This document shows, one piece after another, positions 10,429 to 21,620 of a stretch of 64,000 bases of DNA. Below the pieces are notes generated by a model. That model was given only the letters and a program-made list of their open reading frames with translations. It was not told the DNA's origin and did not search any database. Source of the stretch: Verticillium longisporum (Eukaryota; Ascomycota; Sordariomycetes; Glomerellales; Plectosphaerellaceae); contig JAETXT010000007.1 in assembly GCA_019188255.1 (NCBI GenBank), forward strand, positions 2,728,001-2,792,000, given 5' to 3'. The translations under genes were made by a program, and so were the position numbers. Numbering within the stretch: the stretch's first letter is position 1; every line of letters begins with the position of its first letter.

Positions 10429-11079
10429 ATGCATTTCTCCGCCCTCATCCTCACAACGCTTGCGCTGTCGGCACGTGTCATTGCGCAGAGTGCCGTGAGC
10501 TGCGGCAGTAATGTGTACACCGATGAACAGATCCAGGAAGCGGCCGATGAAGCTTGCAGGCTCTTTGAAAGCGGTCGCCAGCTCGGAAGGAACAACTACC
10601 CGCATCGGTACAATAACTTTGAGGGCTTCACGTTCGACAATATTAGAGGGCCCTTCCAGGAGTTTCCCCTTCTGAGACGAGGCGTGTACACGGGAAACAG
10701 TCCCGGACCTGATCGAGTCATCATCACAGAGAACTGCGAACTGGCCGGTCAAATCACTCACACCGGAGCTTCTCGTAACGGCTTCGTAGACTGCGACAAT
10801 GCCATGTGAGTTCCTCGAGTTCAGATCAAGTCGATGCTTGGCGGCTAATTCTGTGGCAGCTCGGTTCGGACGCAGGGGAACAACAGCAGCGGGAACGATA
10901 CGAGTTCCGACGACAGTAGCGACAGTAGCAGCAGTAGCAACAACAACAGCAACAACAACAACAACGGTGGCAGCAGCAACAGTAGCGACGACGACGACAG
11001 TAGTGGCATTCGCCTAGGATCTGGTTTTGGGCCGATGCTTGCTGCAGCTGGAACCGTCGTGCTTGCACTATTCGCCTGA
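10429..11079 (+). CDS. Guanyl-specific ribonuclease (RNase T1/F1 family), predicted secreted and GPI-anchored
   Basis: Two exons, 10429-10805 and 10860-11079, joined across a 54-bp intron (GTGAGT, CTAAT branch, GGCAG), give 198 residues. Residues 1-20 form a signal peptide. The RNase domain carries all five residues used by RNase T1: Tyr57 and His59 (YPHRYNNFEGF), Glu78 (QEFP), Arg96 (DRVI) and His111 (ITHTGA), plus Cys25, 43, 103 and 122 for disulfides. The family cleaves RNA 3' of guanosine. Unlike classical secreted members, the second exon adds a Ser/Asn/Asp-rich linker (about residues 128-175) and a hydrophobic end (PMLAAAGTVVLALFA), which is the layout of a GPI-anchor signal. The enzyme would then sit at the plasma membrane or cell wall. 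The anchor is inferred from sequence layout. Confidence 0.88.
10806..10859 (+). other. Intron of the guanyl-specific RNase gene
   Basis: GTGAGT donor, CTAAT branch-point candidate at about 10846-10850 and CAG acceptor. Splicing avoids the TGA directly after the catalytic domain and adds the Ser/Asn linker and hydrophobic tail. Confidence 0.85.
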
Positions 11080-11706
11080 TTTATCGTCTGGTGGAGTGAC
11101 AATTGAAGAGGGAAGAAAAGCGCAAAGCAGACAAGGCCTCGAAGCATGGCTCACAGTCGACTTGGATGCACACCATGATTGGATGGTCGGCGTGGGATGG
11201 GCATCTCGACGCGAACGAGAGATATCGATAGCAGCAAAGGCCCCCTCAGAATGCCATGGGCGCCCTCTTCCTCCCTGCAACCTTGTGCACCGTCCTTGCC
11301 TGGTGCAACTACTACGATCGTGATCACTCACTGACGCGCAGGGCTTCTCGTCCCCGTCATTGGCCGCTTTCATTACTCCTTCACCGTCTCCGGGCTCATC
11401 AGCCAGTCAGAACACCCAATGCCCATTCCCCCACGCTTGGGAACCCCAGCCTCCAGGCAAGGTAAGCCCAGAAGGGCAGGCGATCTCCACTGTAAACCTG
11501 TCGTCACTGGTGGGGAGGTGCAACGGGCAAGCAGGCAACCTTGAAACTGGCCTTCGAGTCCGGGCACGATTGCCTTGGCTGGCAAACCCGCGCAACCACA
11601 AGAAGAACTCCTTATCTCTTCCAACCGTCCTGCAAACCCTTCACGAGTCGGTCGGACAGTTTGACTGTCAGCTCTACCTCTGAGATTCTGCATCGCACAC
11701 CCCGAC
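11080..11706. other. Intergenic stretch between two plus-strand genes
   Basis: About 630 bases holding the RNase 3' UTR and the promoter and 5' UTR of the next gene. No coding or RNA feature recognised. Confidence 0.55.
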
Positions 11707-12497
11707 ATGACGCGAGTCTCAGTCTACAGCGCGGCCCTCGTGGCCTTTGTCGCTGGTAAGTCAAAGCTCCTGCAACGCTCAGTGTCGTCATCGTTCTTGA
11801 CTGCATTTCTGGGATCGTAACCCCCAGCATCGGCCAGCAAGCCAAGCCATTCAAACAGCCATCATGAAGCTGACAGCAAATTTGTCGTTCAGCCACTACT
11901 ATGACCATCGCATCCATTACGGTCCCGCACTGGATTTCCTATTCGGCCACCACCGTCGATGGCCATACGTACTCTAAACACATTGGCCTGCACCGTACCT
12001 GCTCGAACCTCTACGACCCCCCATGTCGCGAATTCCCAACAGCCGACCAGTGTACCGGAGAGCGGTCATTCTGTAGCATGTGGCGCACCGTCGGCTTCCT
12101 TGCTTCGTTCGCGACTATTCTGCAGCTGGCTACAATCGTGTCGTTTCTCGTCATCATGGTAGGCGGCAGGTTCAAGCGCGAGGTTGGCTGGAAGCTGCTG
12201 GGTCTCATGCTCGTCGTTGTCGGCCTATTCGAGTTCTCTATTATGGGCATTGTGGTAAGTCACATATGGGGGGAGCTGGATGCGTGAGGCGGAAGAAACT
12301 AACACGGGGCTCAACAGGCGTACCTCTTCGATCACGATCAACAGTTTACCGTGCCTGGGTGGACTCTGGACACATCTTGGGTCTTGATGACGGTCAGTGC
12401 GTCTGTTTCCCTGATTTGCGCTGTCGGACTGGCCGTCTCAGCCTACGTTCTGCCGTCCGAAGACGGCTACGACTTCCTAGAAGATCCTATCCCCTGA
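11707..12497 (+). CDS. Four-helix integral membrane protein, claudin/SUR7-like layout
   Basis: Three exons (11707-11755, 11893-12254, 12318-12497) give 196 residues. Introns are GTAAGT...TTCAG (137 bp, GCTGAC branch) and GTAAGT...ACAG (63 bp), and both joins keep frame. The protein has a hydrophobic N-terminal helix, an extracellular-type loop with GLHRTC-10-11 residues-C and further Cys residues, two central helices (TVGFLASFATILQLATIVSFLVIMV and WKLLGLMLVVVGLFEFSIMGIVAYLF), and a fourth helix (VLMTVSASVSLICAVGLAVSAYVL) followed by a short acidic tail (EDGYDFLEDPIP). The GLxxxC loop and four helices recall the fungal claudin-like families. No catalytic motif is visible. I know of similar unnamed Sordariomycete proteins, so the function is open. 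Confidence 0.78.
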
Positions 12498-12963
12498 GCA
12501 ACGATAATAAAGGATGGTACCTGGTTTCGTGTCTTTATTCGACTGCAGATACACGACGTATCTGGGCGTTGCTTTTGTCTTTTCTGCATTAGGGGGCGAT
12601 GGAACGGGGTTGGATGCCAGCCGTTCACGTCTTGGCGTGTTCAGAACGACGTACTTGGTCTGCGAGTCTCGTAGAAGGCGATTCGGCTGGCATCTTGTGA
12701 GCATTTGGATAACATTTCAACTTTCTCTGCGTTCTCGCTTTGCAACATCAGCTTTCGCAATGTGATGTCGTGTGTGTAACCTGGATTGGTCGATAAGGGA
12801 AGGAGGGATGATTATTATCTGACAGTGCGGGGCAGCCGAGGCCCCTCCCCAACAACCTCACCACATCCACGTCGCTTAAGGCGAAATCGACTTCCACCTG
12901 CCTACGCACTTTTGTTGAAGCCCACGCCTCCTCTGCATAGTAACAAATCTCTGCATCGTCGCC
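12498..12963. other. Intergenic stretch upstream of the PhyH gene
   Basis: About 470 bases with the 3' UTR of the membrane protein and the promoter of the dioxygenase. Pyrimidine-rich 5' of the ATG. Nothing else recognised. Confidence 0.5.
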
Positions 12964-13922
12964 ATGGCTGCAGAAGATGCCACCAATGTTCCCGGCGGTC
13001 TCGCCCCGGCTCAGCTCGACCAGTTTCATCGCGATGGCTTCCTCATCCTCCCTCAGGCCTTGGACCCCTCCACTGTCGCCGCCTGCCTCGAGGAGACACA
13101 CAGCCTGCTCGAGAACTTCTCTCTTCAAGATCATCCCATGACTCGTTTCTCGACTGGCCAGGAAGGTGCTGATCATGTTGGCGACGACTACTTTCTCTCC
13201 TCGGGCGATAAGGTGCGCTTTTTCTTCGAGGAAGACGCCTTCGGGCCCGACGGAAAGCTCGCCAAGCCCAAAGCTCGCGCTGTCAACAAAATTGGCCACT
13301 ATCTGCACGAACTCTCGCCGCCCTTCCGCGCCATCTCATCTCCCGCTCCTGGTGCCGGCCAACCTGTCGACCCCGGGGCCGTGGCACGCTCCCTCGGCTT
13401 CCAAGACCCCAGGTGCCTGCAGAGCATGGTCATCTGCAAGCAGCCCGAGATTGGAGGCGCCGTGCCGCCGCACCAGGACTCAACCTTTTTGTACACAGAT
13501 CCCCCTTCTGCCGTCGGCTTCTGGTACGCCCTCGAGGACGCGACGCTGGAGAACGGCTGCTTGAGCTTCCTGCCTGGATCGCACAAGTGGGCGCCCGTAA
13601 AAGAGAGGCTTGTGCGGAAGAAGGTGGGCGGTAAAGACGTGGGCACCGAGATGGTGGCGAACAAGGGACCCGTCTTCCCGCCTGGTTCGGACTACGTCGA
13701 GAAGAAGGACCAGGACGGGGAGTACGTCCCCGGAGAGGTCAAGGCGGGTGATCTCGTACTGATCCACGGCAACCTGCTGCACAAGAGCGAGCGGAACACG
13801 AGCCAGAAGGGGCGGATTATCTACACGTTCCACATCATCGAGCAGGGCGGCCCGGTCTACGATGAGAGGAACTGGTTGCAGCCCCGGAGCAGGGTTTCAC
13901 GAAGCTGTCTGCCTCGGCGTAG
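12964..13922 (+). CDS. Phytanoyl-CoA dioxygenase (PhyH) family protein, C-terminal frameshift
   Basis: Fe(II)/2-oxoglutarate-dependent oxygenase of the PhyH family. The metal ligands are visible as His170-x-Asp172 (PPHQDSTF) and His273 (LLHKSERN), with an Arg near 284 (QKGRIIYTF) for 2-oxoglutarate. A CLSFLPGSHKW segment and the NWLQP ending are family features. The substrate in fungi is not established. The raw frame runs on to a stop at 14001, but the conserved ending (PEQGFTKLSASA then TAG at 13920-13922) lies in the next frame and is reached if the CCCC run at 13882-13885 lacks one C. Corrected length would be 319 residues. The gene is intronless and converges on the WKF gene with 217 bases between stops. 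Confidence 0.85.
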
Positions 13923-14139
13923 GTGGCACGGTTTCACAAAGTTGCCATGGCAAGCCTGCCGTTGGGGTATCCATCCATTGCTAGAAGCATCTCGCCGATA
14001 GGGCGTCTAATCATAGTCTAGTCTATTCTCCCCGCCGGACGGTGGTCCTCGTCACCACACGGCAGGTTTCTGGTACATGGGCATTCATCCTGTGCCTCTC
14101 TGTCATGATATGTGTCCGTCTCCGCTAATTTTTCCTTTC

Positions 14140-15442
14140 TTACTTCCGCTTAGCGGGCGCCGTCTTGGCCGGGGCCTCGTCCTCGTCTTCCGAAGAGTCA
14201 TCCGACTCATCACTTTCCGAGTCGGACGAATCTGACGAGTCGCTGCTCGAGGTATCATCGTCGTCGTCCGCAGCAGGTGTCTCGTCTTCGTCATCAGAGT
14301 CTTCGTCGCCGTCGGTGCCGCTGCTCGCATCCGAGTCGCTGTCCGAGTCCGAAGACTCGTCAGAACTAGAGTCATCGGCCGTCGTGCGCATTTTGCGACG
14401 CCGCGGTCGCGCCTGCGTGCTGAGCTCCTTGGCCGCTGCCTTGGCCTCTTCTTCTTCTTCCTCGTCGTCAGAATCGTCATCCTCGAGTGCCGGCACCGGC
14501 TCGGGGGCTGAAGAGGCCGACTCGGCGGCGTCAGTCGTGGCCGTCAGGGCGTCACTGTTGGTGCTCTCATCACTGTCGGAGAGCTCGTCGAGCACAATCT
14601 CGGCACGCATACGCTTGATGACACGCTGTGTGATGGCAGCGTCGGTGGCCTGATCAACGAAGCTGACCTCGTCGAAGCATTTCCTCTTGCTTCCCGCACC
14701 AAGGCCCAGCTTCAGGATGCCGGCAATAATGGCGTCGTACTCGGCCTGTTTGGCCTGGACCTCCATGGTGCCCTGGGGGAAGCCCGCCTTGCCGTCTGTC
14801 GAATCTTGGGTTGTGACGTCAGAAGCCGTCTCGCAGAAGCGCTTTCGCGTGAAGCCCTTCAGGTCTTGTATGTAGTCGTAGAAGGCTTCAATATCGGCTG
14901 AAGGGATGGCATTGGCGTCGAAGATGCGCTTGATGAGGGTGGTTTGGTGGTTCTTGTTGAACTTCCAGCTGTCACGGCTCGTCTTCCACGTCCTCAGGTA
15001 CTCGAGGGCGGGCTGGATGTCGGCGGTGGGCTGGTCGTTTTGGGTTTCTTGCTGGGTCCCTTGGGTCCCTTTGGCTTCTTTGCGGGAGTAGCGACGCCGT
15101 TTCGTTCAGCTGCGATGACTGGTGCAGGGTTCTTGGTGTCGTCGGTAAAGGTGACGGATTTTTGTTTTCTCAGGGCAGGAGTAGCGACCGGTGCAGTGTC
15201 GTGTGTGCGGGCCTTCTTCAACGGGGAGGCAGACGTCAGGGGGTGGAGTGTTCCGGTCGTTTTCTTTTGGGAGCGGCGGCATTGACGCCCAGATCCTGCT
15301 TTCCGGCCCCGTTGGGCGTCGACGACCCGGATGCTGCAGGCGAACCACCGGCCTCCGCTGCAGGTTGCTGCTTAAGCTTGAGGCCCAATCTTTTCCAGGC
15401 TGGGACTCGCTGCGCTGGCGCGCTCTGGCTGGAGGACGACAT
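14140..15442 (-). CDS. WKF-domain nucleolar protein (C7orf50-like)
   Basis: The central segment RTWKTSRDSWKFNK continues into LIKRIFDANAIPSADIEAFYDYI and is the WKF domain found in a family of eukaryotic nucleolar proteins that includes human C7orf50. The protein begins MSSSSQSAPAQRV at 15442, has a basic N-terminal region (PKRKRPEHSTP) and a long Ser/Asp/Glu-rich C-terminus (about the last 170 residues) ending in AKTAPAKRK, a layout common in nucleolar proteins. The frame breaks twice: one C seems missing at the G5 run 15240-15244 (plus-strand letters) and one A at the T4 run 15038-15041. Corrected length would be 434 residues. Its promoter is shared with the divergent proteasome gene. A role in ribosome biogenesis is inferred from the family. 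Confidence 0.8.
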
Positions 15443-16139
15443 GGTGGGCGCACAATGGAGGAATTCTGGGAGAAGGCGGAGGGGAGGTATAGGAAGGGGA
15501 AAAACAGCAGCAAGACACCCTTCGTTTCCCTCGTTGTCTTGTCAACTTGGGGGCGTGTTCCTGTCCGGTGGGCGCAGTGGTATGCGAGTCTGTCTAAGAA
15601 GAGATTGATGGATGGGTCCGCTTCGATGCTTTGGCTGCTGGCTTAGCCACTCAGGTTGGAATGCAGCCGTGGCACGATATGCCGACTGTTGTCATTGGGT
15701 GCAAACCGCTTGCTGATGCTGCCCTATTTTTTTTCTTCTCCCCTCTGAGAAAGAGACGGAAGTCGGCGTGTTTGTCCCCGCTGCCCAAAAAGCTCCACTC
15801 GGAGGAGACCCGCTGTTTCCCGTCTGGAGGATAGATGACCTAATACATGCACATGGATTTGGAGAAAGCCTGAGGCATGAAACCTTTGGGCCAGCCTTCC
15901 CTTAGTCATTACCGTCACAGCAGCAGGGTGGGTCCCTTTGAGCTGAGGTGTGCTCTCCAGGCAAGCTCCTGCAAACGCGTCGATACAGGGCCAGCTCCAT
16001 CTAGCTCAACGTCAGCCTTCCGCCTGCCAGCCAGCATCGTCGCCCTACACCCCCAAGTGACCACACGTACATCGAGTTTTCGACTCTTCAATATCGCCTC
16101 TCTACAAAAGAAGACCACAGCTGCCTCGAAACAGTCAAG
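15443..16139. promoter_or_regulatory. Shared divergent promoter region, WKF gene and proteasome alpha-1
   Basis: 697 bases between two divergently read start codons. There is no open frame of interest. I see no clear TATA box; a CT-rich tract lies upstream of the proteasome start. Confidence 0.5.
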
Positions 16140-17259
16140 ATGTCGGGTGTGTACTGGACAATGGACCGGGGGAGCAACCCTCAGTTCCCTAACCCGGCAT
16201 GCAACTGACTGACACCCCCCTCCTTTAGGCGGCTCAGCATACGACCGACACATCACAATCTTCTCCGAACAGGGAAGATTGTACCAAGTTGGTATGCTAT
16301 AGTCCCCTCTCGAACTCCTACGGCAACCGACAACCGCCGTGGCTCCGCCATCCTGTTGTCGGAACATGAAGCGGAGAACGGCAGCCCAGATGTGCTCGCC
16401 ACTCTTCGATACCTTCGCATCCGCTGACTGTCTGATTCGATTAGAATATGCCTTCAAGGCCATCACAGCTGCGAACATCATGTCCATAGGTGTCAGGGGC
16501 AAGGACTGTGCCGTGGTCCTGTCCCAGAAGAAGGTGCCCGTACGTCAAGATGGTCACGCCCACACACGAGGAACCGGATGAAAGAGCTGACCCCATCCAC
16601 AGGATAAGCTGATCGACCCTTCCTCTGTCTCGCACATCTTCCAGCTCTCTCCTTCCGTTGGCTGCGTGATGACTGGATCCATCGCCGACGCTCGCGCATT
16701 CTCCCAGCGCGCGCAGTCCGAAGCCGCCGAGTTTCGGTACAAGTACGGTTACGAGATGCCTTGCGATGCCCTGGCCAAGCGTCTGGCCAACATCAGCCAG
16801 GTCTATACTCAGCGCGTAAGCCGATGGTGATATGAATACCCAGCATGCGTGCATGGAGCTGATGGCTTGTAGGCATACATGCGACCGTACGGCGTTGCAG
16901 CGACGCTCATTTCTGTCGACTCTGAATTCGGTCCTCAGCTGTTCAAGACCGACCCCGCCGGATACTACATTGGCTACAAGGGCACCGCTGCAGGCCCCAA
17001 GCAGCAGGAGGCGCTGAACCACCTCGAAAAGAAGCTGCGCAACAAGGAGCATGCCGAGGGTGACTGGACCGAGGTTGTCGAGCTCGCGATCACCACTCTC
17101 AGCACGATTCTGAGCATGGATTTCAAGAAGGGCGAGATCGAGATTGGCATTGTCGGCGGACCCCGCGCGGATGGCAAGGAGGGCACGAGTACCGCGTTTA
17201 GGACACTGACCGAGGACGAGATCGACGAGCGTCTCCAGGCGATTGCTGAGAAGGACTGA
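16140..17259 (+). CDS. SCL1: 20S proteasome subunit alpha-1 (Scl1/PSMA6)
   Basis: Five exons: 16140-16146, 16229-16291, 16445-16539, 16603-16815 and 16873-17259, giving 254 residues. The first exon is only 7 bases (ATG TCG G). The N-terminus [27 protein letters not shown] is the alpha-subunit signature, and the DRHITIFS form is characteristic of the alpha-1 (Scl1, PSMA6) subunit. [26 protein letters not shown] and [13 protein letters not shown] follow the family order, and the protein ends in a charged tail. Alpha subunits form the outer, non-catalytic rings that gate substrate entry and dock the regulatory particle. All introns are GT-AG, and every join keeps frame, so this gene shows no frameshift. 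Confidence 0.95.
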
Positions 17260-19756
17260 TATCGCCACACGAGTCGGTCATGAGAGAGCTGAGATTTTAT
17301 GAGGCGCGCGCTCGGGTTTGCCGCTGAGAAAGCGGACAGATTGGGAAGGGGGATGGACTGGTTTGATGGACACGACGTGAGCAACAAGCAACGACCCAGC
17401 GCAGCACGCCCACACAAAGACTCCACCCAGGACCACATCACGCCTGGCGGCTGTGACGACCTGAAAGCGTCGCAGCATGTTGTACTACTAGTTGTCTTAC
17501 AGGCGTTATAGAAGTCAAGAACCTCGATGTGCCGATTCATTGCTTAGTGATGCATGACGACTTGGACCTGACATGATCCAGTAGTGGTTGCTGAGCTGCA
17601 AGCTGAAGGCTGAATGGGGAGGGAGGGGGAGGGGGCTGCGGGGGACGCAAGCACACACCCCCATTCGGGCACCTGGCAGCGTAAGAAAGCCTTCCCATAT
17701 GATCTGACATCATAGTACGTCGATTTTCAAAGTTGGCGGCGAGGTTCGGGAGATACAATCGCCGGGGAGAAGGAGGGGGGAAGAAGACACAGGATGGTAG
17801 CACCACACTTTAAACTGTTTGTGTGGTGGCTGGGAGGCTGAAGGGCACGACAGCGAGAGGGTGTGATGAGTAGACAGACTGGTGTCGCACCCGTAGGGCG
17901 GCCAGTCGAATGAGCCGGCGCCCTCCCGCGGCGAGACAACAAACGAACTGGTTCGATGGCGGATGGCGGATAGCGCCTCAACCGTTGAGGACTTAAAAAA
18001 AAAAAAAAGGGTGTGGTGTAGGGGGTGAAGGGGCAGAGGAGGGATCACGCCGGAGAGAGAGGAGGGTTTGTCTGAGATGGCTCAACGGTTGGTGACGAAT
18101 TGCTAGCCAGTACGCCTCGTGCAAGCCTCCCTCGTGGAACGTGCGTGCAGAAGGCAATCCGTCCAAACGTCCGCTCATGGGTCGAAGGCGACGGCCATTG
18201 GGTTGAGTCGAGGAGGAGGAGTCGCGAGCAGATTAAACGTGGGGTGGCATGTCCGATCACCTACGGCATCGCATCGGAGTTGGGCAATGTGCCAGCGAGG
18301 GGGCCATCTGCATCGAGCCCGAGACACGATGGGACCACTCAACCGTGATGGATGCCACGTTGGAGAGCAACTGACAAGGCGACTGACGTCCTTTGGTTGA
18401 GACTAAAGCAGGTGAGTGGAGAGAAAATAGCATATCACTGCTGGACCAGGTCGTCGGGAGACAAGACTGTAGGAAAGCAGTGCGTCGATTGGCCTCGTGG
18501 CGGTGCCTGCCCTCTGCATCTCCCCTATGCCCCCTCGGGCCCCCGCTGCAATGCAAGGCTTCAGCCCCCTACCGGATCGGGCTACTGGGCCAATGCTGGG
18601 GGAAGCTGGTGAGGGCACCGCTTTCCCAATTCGACGAGCAAATGTTTCGCTTCGGAAGGCCCCTTCCAACCCGCGGCACCTCCTCCACACCGGGCAGTTA
18701 CCACCTACAGTACCTACCTCCCTGCTGTAAGGTAGATAGGTAGGTACCTAAGGTACCCATGTACCCGTACAGCCCTCTGGTCTGCATGGTGCTCGACAGC
18801 CGCCTGCCATGTCACATCTCCCAGTTGACCCAAGCCATGGCAATCTGCAGATCACGCCGACAAAGCAATACTGCCCATGCCCGCCCTGGCTACGGTGCTG
18901 ATACAGTCCCACGCAAGGAGCCTTGCGAGCCCATGCCATCATCTCATTCATTCCATTCATCCCATCAATCCCATGTGCCGCTCTCTCCAAACCCACGAGA
19001 CCCTTGTCATCCAGCCATGCACGTCGCCAGGCCTCCGGGAGGCGCCAGGCCACTTACGGCTCGAACGTCACGACGTCAGGACGCCACGGCGCGGCTAGGT
19101 TGCAGGCTAGCTTTGAGCTTGCACGAGGCGCTCGACCTCTCACGATATCTCTCACTTGTCGTTGACGTTGACTGGTCGCGTGAACGCTGCCAGCCTCATG
19201 CATCCCTATGGGGCTTCCCTCTGAGTGTCTCTTTTTCTTTCTTTCTTGCTTTGCCCATGCTGCTCTCCCCCACCCCTTGCCTTAGTTAGACACACGTTTG
19301 GAGATGGGGCTCCGGGCCTTGTCAGCCTTTGGCCCCATCGAGCAAAAGTCTGGCAACCAAACTGACGGCTGTGGGAGTTCGGCACTTCTGTCCATTTCCT
19401 AGATCTCGAGGACGAGTGTCCTTGACTTCGGAGGCCTTCGAGCACATACAAAAGCCATCCGGAGCCCGGCTGGCATCCGGTCATTTGAGGGAAAAGCAGC
19501 CACCATCGCCGATAGAGCTTCAGTTCATGGTCCCGATATGCTGTGCAGCCAATGCTAATCATCACTCTCACTCGCTCACCATTTCTGCTTCTCAATCTTC
19601 CTGCCCCCTTCCCTGGTTTGGGTTCGCCATTTCTAACCGCCAAATATTGCTGTTGTCTGCTTTGTGCATTGAACAGACCTGGGACAACGTTCGCTCTCGT
19701 CGCCAATTCTTTCTTCTTCTTCGATTGGCCGCTCTTATTTCCAAAGTCCTTTGATA
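17260..19756. other. 2.5-kb intergenic stretch
   Basis: Between two plus-strand genes. Holds a 14-base A run at about 17995-18008 (T-rich on the other strand), and at about 18725-18765 a dense TAGGTAGGTACCTAAGGTACC-like motif cluster. Many overlapping open frames occur on both strands but none resembles a protein family. No gene recognised. Confidence 0.5.
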
Positions 19757-20510
19757 ATGGACGGGTGTAAGTGGATCGATCTGGTGGCGACAACGAAGCC
19801 TCGCATCGTGGGGGCGAAAATCAAGTGTCCCCATTCAAAACTGACATCTTCCCCTTGTTAGTGAACGAGTACAGGCGGGTCCGTGTCGCTGATGTTCTCT
19901 CTGATTTCCGCACTCTGCAGTACTATATCGCGGCTGCGCCGACAGAGCCGGAAAACATGGAAGACTATTACGCCGAAGGCTGGGCCGCTCTGCGACAGTG
20001 CTCCCTTGATGGGCAGCACATACTTAATTGCGCCGCCGACACGAGTGTGCCTCAAGCTGCTGGGGGTGAGGAGGAGCAGGAGAAGGCTGAATTAAAACAG
20101 TGCGTCGACGGGATCGTCATCGAAAAACCCGGCCTTCAATGCTGACCGACTGACATAGGATCCTCCTGGACTCATTTGCCCGGCGCCACGAGGGCCAGAA
20201 GATCTATCTCAGACAAGCTGCTGCGCAGCGATGGGTCGACAATCGGAACAGCATTCTGCAGGGCAGAAGACCGCACTCGGGGAACCAGTCCATGGTGCGG
20301 TCCTGTGATAGGCAGCTCCGAGCAGTGAGTTGCAAGCCATCGAATATTAACGAGGTCGGGCCAGCTGACGGGAAACTACAGGAGCTCGCAACCATCACAG
20401 ACGAGGCAATCTACACCGAGCTTCGTGCTTCAGACCAGGTGATGGGCCGCTGGACGGCCGAAGACCCCAGCTTACGTGGTGTGCAGCGCTGGCTACGCGC
20501 ACGCCAATGA
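19757..20510 (+). CDS. Small hypothetical protein, four exons
   Basis: Exons 19757-19766, 19862-20099, 20159-20324 and 20382-20510 give 180 residues. The first exon is 10 bases (ATG GAC GGG T) and ends at a perfect GTAAGT donor. The other introns are GTGCGT...CATAG and GTGAGT...CTACAG with a GCTGAC branch; the last is 57 bp, so it could also be retained in frame. The product is mostly helical and charged (VADVLSDFRTLQYYIAAAPTEPENMEDYY, then ILLDSFARRHEGQKIYLRQAAAQRW). I see no signal peptide, membrane segment or known motif. The exon structure with consistent phases argues that it is real. Function unknown. Confidence 0.6.
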
Positions 20511-20994
20511 TGGGCTTTTCTTCATCTTCACCCTTTTCGACGTAATCCATAATCGCATGAGATGTCCGTCACGATTCACGACGGATGAGAAGCCTACACG
20601 GCTCACCATTTCTAATGAGAAAGGCAAGAGACGACACAGGTTCCGGGACGAAGACACACGCAAGGATACCCAGCACCTATTATTTCACATTCATCAGTGG
20701 AGGACCAGGTATGCGCCAGGCTGCGCTCTCCATCATGGAATGGAACCTTTGGGAAGGAGGGGGTTGGATTTGGCCGGAAGGGAATGAGAGGAGGACTCAA
20801 CTTCAATGAGTCTGCCCGGCGCAGATCGCTGTACACATCTTATTCTTGGACATATTTACCGGTCGGCAGTTTGACATGCGCCGAAAAACGGCACCAGAAC
20901 ATACAATTTCAAGTTATTGCTATCAGCTATGGATTCCAATGCTATTTCCGCAAGCTACTGATCACGTGTAGGAAGGAAGCGTTGAGCGCCCATA
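20511..20994. other. Intergenic stretch between convergent genes
   Basis: 484 bases between the stop codons of the hypothetical gene and the TMEM234 homologue, presumably both 3' UTRs. Nothing else recognised. Confidence 0.5.
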
Positions 20995-21620
20995 TCAGAG
21001 CTTGCTTTGGACGCAAAGTCCAATGCCGGCCAATGACAGAACCATGCCGATTGCGGTGTCTGGGGACATGTCAGAAAAAGAAAGCGGCAGGATCAGATGA
21101 GCCTTACCTCTGCTGATGACCTTCTTCTCGACCCACCATTCTCCAATGACGGTGAATAGAAAGGCGAGCGTGTTCACAATGGGAACAGTCAAGCTCAACT
21201 CTGTACGAGGCGGGCCGCATGGTCAGCCCGATTTTACTTCAAAAAACCCTTCGATGTCCGATCCAAGGCGTTTGCGAAGGGATGCCAATGTGTGCAGCAA
21301 GAGGAGAACGTACCAGCTTGTCCGATAAGAAGGAAGAACCAGATGCTCCCCGTCAGGTTAATGAGCAGCGGCACCGCATAGCGCGGGTTTCTCAACAGAT
21401 CGATGACGCCGAAAAAGGCCCCGTAGAGCTTGCTCTTCAGCCAGCTCGACTTGACAGCCTCGGTATCGAGGACCGGGTGCGCAGGCGGGTTGTGGTCCTT
21501 GGCGGCACGGCGGATGAAGGGCGTCGTGAGGCCCCAGGCGAGGCCGACCATGAGGAATCCGATTACATAGTTGATTACCGGAGGACGGTCTTCCGCCGGT
21601 GGTGCTGCTTCGGATGCCAT
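20995..21620 (-). CDS. TMEM234 family membrane protein
   Basis: Three exons on the minus strand, 21314-21620, 21108-21200 and 20995-21059, give 154 residues. Introns run GTACGT...TACAG and GTAAGG...CCCAG, both in frame. The protein matches the TMEM234 (UPF0546, EamA-like) pattern: N-terminal helix with GLAWGLTTPFIRR, a second helix around YAVPLLINLTGSIWFFLLIGQAELSLTVPIVN, a third with TLAFLFTVIGEWW, and a final helix (AIGMVLSLAGIGLCVQSKL) that ends the protein. The family resembles half of a drug/metabolite transporter; its substrate is unknown. The family call is confident. Confidence 0.87.

Noticed and set aside
14165..14653. Plus-strand Ser-rich open frame opposite the acidic tail of the WKF protein
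   Set aside because: Antisense reading of Asp/Glu/Ser codons (GTC, TCG, TCT) always yields Ser/Val strings; no independent support.
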